From assembly GCA_049515555.1 (NCBI GenBank), contig JBEKTY010000045.1, forward strand, positions 1-47,818: 47,818 nucleotides of DNA, in the 5' to 3' direction. The position numbers and the translations under genes were made by a program. Origin of the DNA: JBEKTY01 sp049515555 (GTDB lineage: Bacteria; Planctomycetota; Planctomycetia; Pirellulales; Thermoguttaceae). How positions within the stretch are numbered: the first letter of the stretch is position 1; every line of letters begins with the position of its first letter. Positions 43,608-47,818 of the stretch are shown here, piece after piece. The notes below the pieces were generated by a model that did not search any database, had not been told where the DNA came from, and saw only the letters and a list, made by a program, of their open reading frames with translations.

Positions 43608-44036
43608 TTCCAGGCTGGAAGGGCAACGGACAAAGGATACGTTGCTCTATCGTTTCCAAGGGGCTGTGTCCAACGCCGAGAGGACGCCTTCATTCGCTAC
43701 TGGCGGCAGTAGCGCTCCTCAGGGGAGCGGGAGGCGGGCTGGCCTTCGGGCTGCCGATGCGCCGAATGGCGACACGTGAGGAAGGTCTAAGAAACGGGCT
43801 CGCGCGACGAGTACCTGGCACGTTGATTTGTGAGACGGAAAAACGGGAGTCCGGCTTCACGAGTTCGGACGGGCGGCAGTCCTACGGGTCGTCGTGCCGG
43901 ATATGGAAGGGTTTCTGGCTGGACCCCTTCTGATGGTGCTTGCGCGCGGAGGTGGGGGTGACCGACGCAGGCAAATCAGTCGGCCGAGGTTGCAAGAAAG
44001 GCTGATTTTCCGGAACCTCGCGAAACGGATGGCTTG
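43608..44036. other. Structured non-coding stretch
   Basis: No convincing gene. It holds several hairpins: GGGCAACG / CGTTGCTC (about 43621-43650), CGCTCC-TCAG-GGGAGCG (about 43711-43727), GTCCG / CGGAC (about 43850-43880), and a possible pseudoknot at 43973-44020. It may hold an unrecognised non-coding RNA, or be the decayed core of an integrated element. Not matched to RNase P, tmRNA, or group I or II intron signatures that I know. Confidence 0.35.
43973..44020 (+). ncRNA. Possible H-type pseudoknot
   Basis: Stem 1: AAATCAG (43973-43979) with CTGATTT (44002-44008). Stem 2: CGAGGTT (43985-43991) with AACCTCG (44014-44020). The four strands alternate, so both 7-bp stems together form a pseudoknot with loops of 5, 10 and 5 bases. 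The family is unknown. Confidence 0.35.
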
Positions 44037-44210
44037 ATGGGACGCCGAAAGGCCGATGTTACGCGTTCTGCCAGTACCGTTGAGCGATCAATGCCCTACT
44101 CGATGCGATCGCAACGCATCAAGTCGCAGATCGACCAGACCGCTTCGAACCTCGACTACGAAAACGCCGACCGAAAAACTACGCCTTTCTTCGAAAGCCA
44201 AGAGCCGTGA
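44037..44210 (+). CDS. Possible 57-residue hypothetical protein
   Basis: ATG to TGA; reads MGRRKADVTRSASTVERSMP and ends DYENADRKTTPFFESQEP. The composition is plausible for a small, basic then acidic protein but there is no known domain, no ribosome-binding site, and third-position GC preference is weak. Could be chance. Confidence 0.22.
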   Translation: MGRRKADVTRSASTVERSMPYSMRSQRIKSQIDQTASNLDYENADRKTTPFFESQEP

Positions 44211-44578
44211 TCAAACGTGAAATGGCGAAACGGGTTAGATAAATCTACGTGCCATTCGTCACCCCAACCCCCGCGCGCAAGCACTCGCGAAGCCGGGCTT
44301 CTGTGGCCGGCGGTTCCGCCAAGAGACAAATACGTATAATGGCGGGTGAACTGTTGCCGGGAACCTCGCATTTTACGGCTTTCCAGCGGTTTGAATTGCG
44401 AGAAGACACTCTCGGAATGATGTAGCCGGAAAAATATGGGGCGGAGGCGAATCGCGGGTCAAGCCTCAGGAAACCAACGTCACATGGAATACCAGAGAAC
44501 TGCGGAACTGGCCTTTGCAGCCCTCGGATAGTCCATGGGGGCCCACTCACGAGACTCTGAGCACTCTGTTGACACAGC
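44211..44578. other. Gap after the low-GC island
   Basis: Nothing supported. The minus frame ending at 44245 reads plausibly at its end (CLLAEPPATEARLRECLRAG), but it runs into the antisense frame of the kinase gene, so it is not called. Confidence 0.3.
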
Positions 44579-47500
44579 CTACTTCCTACCCGGAACCGCA
44601 ATCTCCCCCAGGTTTCGTCCCAGCACCAGGCGGAACCCGCGATAGGCGCCGGCAATCGACGGGCTGCAGTTGCGCCAGGTGCAGAGGGTGGCGTCCCGGG
44701 TATATTTCGGCCAGGGGTGACGGTACTCCCAAGACCACCAGGCACCACCGCGAACGGGAAACCGGTCATCCTTGCCGGCGGACAACTCGAAGGGGTCTTC
44801 AAGAACGATGCCGCTTGGGGCCTGGTATGGCTGCCAGACGTCGAAGCACCATTCCTCAACGTTTCCCAGCATGTCGTACAAGCCCCAGCGGTTGGCAGGC
44901 CACTCGCCGACTTCGTGCAACCGGTTCTCGCTGTTCTCGGCAAACCAGAACTGCTTCTGGTCCAATTCCTTAACCTCGTCCATGCCGGTCCGGCAGGCGT
45001 ATTCCCACTCCGCCTCGGTGGGCAAGCGATACTGGAAGCCCTCGGGCAGGCGTCCCGCCTGCTTCTCTTTCTGATGGAGCTTGGCGCAGAAATCGACGGC
45101 CTCTTGCCAACTGATCCAGTTGACCGGCAAGTAGGGAGAGCCCTGGATGCGGCTGGGATTGGAGTGGGAGAGCTTCATCCACTGCTGCTGCGTCACTTCA
45201 TACCGGCCCATCCAAAAGCCGCGAGTCAGGCGCACGCGATGTTTTCCCCCTGCCGCGCCCTCGATCCCACCCCACACGGCGTGCGGGGCCTCGCTGCCCA
45301 TGTCGAACTCGCCCGGAGGCACCCAGCTTATCGGGGCGCCAATCGACTTGACCAGAAACGCCTTGGACGGCTCGGGACGCTCGCCCAAGGCGCCCGTCTG
45401 CTTGTCGATGCGGGCGGCGGCCATCTCCGGCTTCAAGTCCAGCGTCCGCTGGGGAGCAGTCCAGCCCAATCCCGCGACATCTTCGGCGCGGAGTTCGCGC
45501 AGCGTGCACGCGTGAATGGTGCAGTCGACGCCGCCGAAAGCCGAAATCGTCAAGGTCGTGTCCATGGGGATAGCAAGGGCGTTCAAGACCCGGCCGCCGT
45601 TGCAAAATAGGGCGCGATTGTGACCGGCCGCCACCAGCTTCAGCCGTAAGCGTTGGCCGACGGGGAAATGCTCCTCGCCGTCCCAATTCACACCACCGCG
45701 ATTCGCGTTGAACAGGCGGCACGGCACCCCGGTTGCGTTCTGGTCTTGGGGCCAGAGGCAACCGAGCGCAACGCTCGTCTCGCCGGCTCTCGGATGACCG
45801 AGCTCGTAATCGATGTGCCCATTGCCGACCTTTCTGAAGGTCAACTCCGTCTCCATCACGTAGTCCGAGACCGGCAGCGTAGGGAAGGTCATCCGGCCCG
45901 GGGCACCGATCCAGGCGAACTCGCCGGGGGTTTTCCATTCGGGCGGGAACTGCGTGGGCTCCATCGCGACTTTTCCGCCCAGACCGTACAAGGCCACCGT
46001 GAGGGCCTTGACGCAGCGGGGGGGGCGACTGCCGGGTCGCGGCACGAGCGTCAAACGGTGGACACGAATGCTGGACTCCGCGCCGACAATCAGCGCCCTC
46101 TTGTTTGGCACCTGCCAACCGTAAAACAGGGAGAATCGGGAGAGATCTCCGCTCCAGTCGACAAGGTCGTTCTTGTCAACGGTCACTCTCACCCTACCCT
46201 CGCGCACCTGGCATACAACCTTCGCCGGGACTCCATCGCGAAGAAGCCGTTCTCGCCGCGTGCTCTCGGGATTCTTGGCGTCCCCGTCGAGTATGGACAG
46301 ACCACTGACGTCGCCCTCGAAATTGTCGATCATCAGCGAGAACTGATTGCCATCTCCAACGAGCCCGATCATGAAACCGCCGTTTCCCTTGGAGCGTTCC
46401 GCAATAAGTTCGAGGTCGTATTCGTCCGGCACATCAAAAGGCACCTGAAGACGCGCCAGCCTGCCAGGTCTCGAGTCGGGCGAAACCAGAACACCCTTGT
46501 CAAACCGCCACTCACCCTCGACTGAGTCGCGTTTGACATCGATAATCGCGAGCAAGTCTACCCCGATTGCTGGAAGCTCTGACGGTTGTGGGACGACGGG
46601 TTCCACGACTGGCGTGCCGTGCCGCAGCGTGAGCACGAGCACGATTCCCAGCAGTAGCACGAACCCGGCCACGCCGCCGCCGCCCGCGGCCACGTATCGG
46701 CGGGAGGATCGCGGGCGATCCGCTTCCAGAGCGTGTTGGGCCTGGGCCGCCTTCAGGCGGGCCTCCAGCAGGTCGTGCCGGCTGCGGAGCTGGGCCAGCG
46801 TGGCGTCGGCCTTGGCCAGTTGCAGTTCCAGGTCCTCGACCTGCCGCTGCTGCTCCTCATGTTGTTTGCGCAGGGAGACGGCGTTCTCTTCGCCCGGGTT
46901 CGTACCGATCTGACCGGCCAATTCTACCAGGATGCCGCGCCCCTCTTCCACGAGCTTAGCCAACCGGCGACGCCGCCGCTCGTACTCCGCCACCGCGCCA
47001 TCAACCTGCTGCGTGGTGGTCTGCAAGTCCTGGATGGCCTGCGGGGCATGACGCCGGAACATCGTGGCCGCCCAGTCTCGAGCCCGCTGCCAAAGGCCGG
47101 TGGGTGCCGGCGCGGGCAATGCCAGGGAACCGGCCGACGGTTCCACCTCGTCCGCGGGCTGCTGCTCGCCGAAAGCCGCCCTCACCCCCGGGTATCCTCT
47201 GGGTGCCTCTCCCGGAGGGAGAGGGGAGTTTTGGCGGAATGCCCGGATGTCGGCCAGCAACTCAGCGCAACTTACATAGCGGTCTTCCGGCCGCTTGGCC
47301 ATCATGCGGCCGATGATCGCCGCCACCGCCGACGGCACGTCGGGCGCCGCCTCCAACAGTGGATAGGGCTCTTCATAGGCGTGCTGGAAGACCATGACCG
47401 TGGGCGTGTCGGCCGTAAATGGCAACCGCCCGGCGAGCAACTGGTACAGAAGCACGCCCAAGGAATAAATGTCGGCCCGGGCATCCACTTTCATCCCCCG

Positions 47501-47818
47501 TGCTTGTTCCGGGGCAATGTAATCCACCGTGCCCATGATCACGCCGGTGGCCGTCATCTGCGCGCTCTGACCGACCATGCGGACCAGCCCGAAATCCACG
47601 AGCACCGCGCGGCTGCTGCGGCGGTCCAGCAGGATGTTGCCGGGCTTGATGTCGCGGTGGATCAGGCCCTCGGCATGGGCCGCCGCCAGGCCGGCCAGGC
47701 AGTGCTCGGCGATGGACAGGGTCTCCGCGAGAGGCAGCCGCCGCCTCCGCGCCAAGCGCTGGGAAAGCGACTCCCCTTCGATGAACTGCATGGCGAAGAA
47801 GTGGTGCCCGGCGTCTTC
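44579..47818 (-). CDS. Ser/Thr protein kinase with coiled coil, membrane segment and FGE-like domain (5' partial)
   Basis: The N-terminus lies past the window end; 1079 residues are visible. Kinase domain: LIHRDIKPGNILL, LVDFGLVR, YIAPEQ, DIYSLGVLLYQLLAG. Then a short repeat-derived segment (SPLPPGEAPRGYPG), a linker, an about 130-residue coiled coil (RKQHEEQQRQVEDLELQLAK), one membrane segment GVAGFVLLLGIVLVL, two beta-rich LamG/DUF1080-like domains, and a C-terminal FGE/SUMF1-like domain (SWVPPGEFDMGSEAP, FWMGRYEVTQQQWM, PVNWISWQEAVDFCAKL, LPTEAEWEYACRTG, GNVEEWCFDV, PVRGGAWWSW, GFRLVLG). The kinase is cytoplasmic and the rest lies outside; it looks like a sensor of surface ligands. The FGE-like part here may be non-catalytic. 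Membrane protein. Confidence 0.88.
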   Translation of the reverse strand, partial: EDAGHHFFAMQFIEGESLSQRLARRRRLPLAETLSIAEHCLAGLAAAHAEGLIHRDIKPGNILLDRRSSRAVLVDFGLVRMVGQSAQMTATGVIMGTVDYIAPEQARGMKVDARADIYSLGVLLYQLLAGRLPFTADTPTVMVFQHAYEEPYPLLEAAPDVPSAVAAIIGRMMAKRPEDRYVSCAELLADIRAFRQNSPLPPGEAPRGYPGVRAAFGEQQPADEVEPSAGSLALPAPAPTGLWQRARDWAATMFRRHAPQAIQDLQTTTQQVDGAVAEYERRRRRLAKLVEEGRGILVELAGQIGTNPGEENAVSLRKQHEEQQRQVEDLELQLAKADATLAQLRSRHDLLEARLKAAQAQHALEADRPRSSRRYVAAGGGGVAGFVLLLGIVLVLTLRHGTPVVEPVVPQPSELPAIGVDLLAIIDVKRDSVEGEWRFDKGVLVSPDSRPGRLARLQVPFDVPDEYDLELIAERSKGNGGFMIGLVGDGNQFSLMIDNFEGDVSGLSILDGDAKNPESTRRERLLRDGVPAKVVCQVREGRVRVTVDKNDLVDWSGDLSRFSLFYGWQVPNKRALIVGAESSIRVHRLTLVPRPGSRPPRCVKALTVALYGLGGKVAMEPTQFPPEWKTPGEFAWIGAPGRMTFPTLPVSDYVMETELTFRKVGNGHIDYELGHPRAGETSVALGCLWPQDQNATGVPCRLFNANRGGVNWDGEEHFPVGQRLRLKLVAAGHNRALFCNGGRVLNALAIPMDTTLTISAFGGVDCTIHACTLRELRAEDVAGLGWTAPQRTLDLKPEMAAARIDKQTGALGERPEPSKAFLVKSIGAPISWVPPGEFDMGSEAPHAVWGGIEGAAGGKHRVRLTRGFWMGRYEVTQQQWMKLSHSNPSRIQGSPYLPVNWISWQEAVDFCAKLHQKEKQAGRLPEGFQYRLPTEAEWEYACRTGMDEVKELDQKQFWFAENSENRLHEVGEWPANRWGLYDMLGNVEEWCFDVWQPYQAPSGIVLEDPFELSAGKDDRFPVRGGAWWSWEYRHPWPKYTRDATLCTWRNCSPSIAGAYRGFRLVLGRNLGEIAVPGRK
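47178..47227. repeat. CCCTCTCC-type repeat inside the kinase gene
   Basis: CCCTCACCCCCGGGTATCCTC and CCTCTCCCGGAGGGAGAGGGG, a copy of the intergenic family (7742, 17992, 21108, 30068). It encodes SPLPPGEAPRGYPGVRA in frame between the kinase core and the next domain. No flanking direct repeat could be defined. Confidence 0.7.

Noticed and set aside
43547..43933. A 128-codon plus-strand frame in the island
   Set aside because: It runs across several hairpins, has no ribosome-binding site, and its composition changes with every hairpin.
44245..44943. A 232-codon minus-strand frame downstream of the kinase stop
   Set aside because: Most of it is a shadow of the kinase gene; only the last 40 codons are outside and there is no start there.

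Overview
The window looks like part of a free-living planctomycete chromosome (phylum Planctomycetota, not an anammox species). This is inferred from the gene content: Tat-exported Gfo/Idh/MocA oxidoreductases, large secreted proteins with planctomycete-style domain mixes (beta-propeller plus cytochrome c, hydrazine-synthase-alpha-like proteins, a DUF6807/PmoA-like protein, formylglycine-generating-enzyme-like fusions), a Ser/Thr kinase fused to an FGE-like domain, very GC-rich coding DNA and many short palindromic repeats. No rRNA, CRISPR array, complete insertion sequence or phage gene was seen.

Layout. 57-3463: sugar-phosphate housekeeping (apgM-type phosphoglycerate mutase, pgi, a YbjQ-family gene). 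3581-6120: a zinc-ribbon membrane protein and an NtrC-type sigma-54 activator. 6432-9615: a Tat oxidoreductase, a methyltransferase and a small lipoprotein, separated by repeats. 10176-17912 (+): a set for carbohydrate breakdown (aldo/keto-reductase-like barrel, GH36-like alpha-galactosidase fused to a SIS-like half, DUF4091-like secreted protein). 18100-31479: a mirror-image block. HzsA-like cytochrome and YVTN/cytochrome-peroxidase genes on + meet a second YVTN/cytochrome-peroxidase and HzsA-like gene on -, and the - arm is preceded by a DUF6807 gene and a Gfo/Idh/MocA gene. 31760-35620 (+): a 1286-residue secreted beta-helix/propeller/CBM9-like protein. 35624-40331 (-): a four-gene operon (GH43, TIM-barrel-like protein, DUF1349-like protein, transglutaminase-like protein). 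40588-43124 (-): an operon for a thiamine-diphosphate E1 alpha subunit with a Tat signal, its beta subunit and a YgiT-type zinc ribbon. 43404-44578: a gene-poor, less GC-rich island that begins with half a tRNA-Lys. 44579-end (-): a large receptor-like kinase whose N-terminus lies outside the window.

Most genes encode exported proteins and fit polysaccharide uptake and breakdown: GH36-like and GH43 hydrolases, sugar-binding folds, oxidoreductases for sugar derivatives, and envelope c-type cytochromes. The link between the cytochrome block and sugar metabolism rests on gene order only.

The most unusual signal is a set of short palindromic repeats lying inside genes without breaking the reading frame. 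pgi carries a 111-bp insert flanked by a 14-bp direct repeat, the transglutaminase gene a 63-bp insert flanked by a 9-bp direct repeat, the GH36-like gene a 120-bp TA-flanked MITE, and the kinase gene a CCCTCTCCC-type repeat. In the first three cases removal of exactly 37, 21 or 40 codons restores a plausible protein. This resembles the protein-coding palindromic elements of Rickettsia, but with at least three unrelated repeat families. A second unusual signal is the Tat-targeted E1 subunit.
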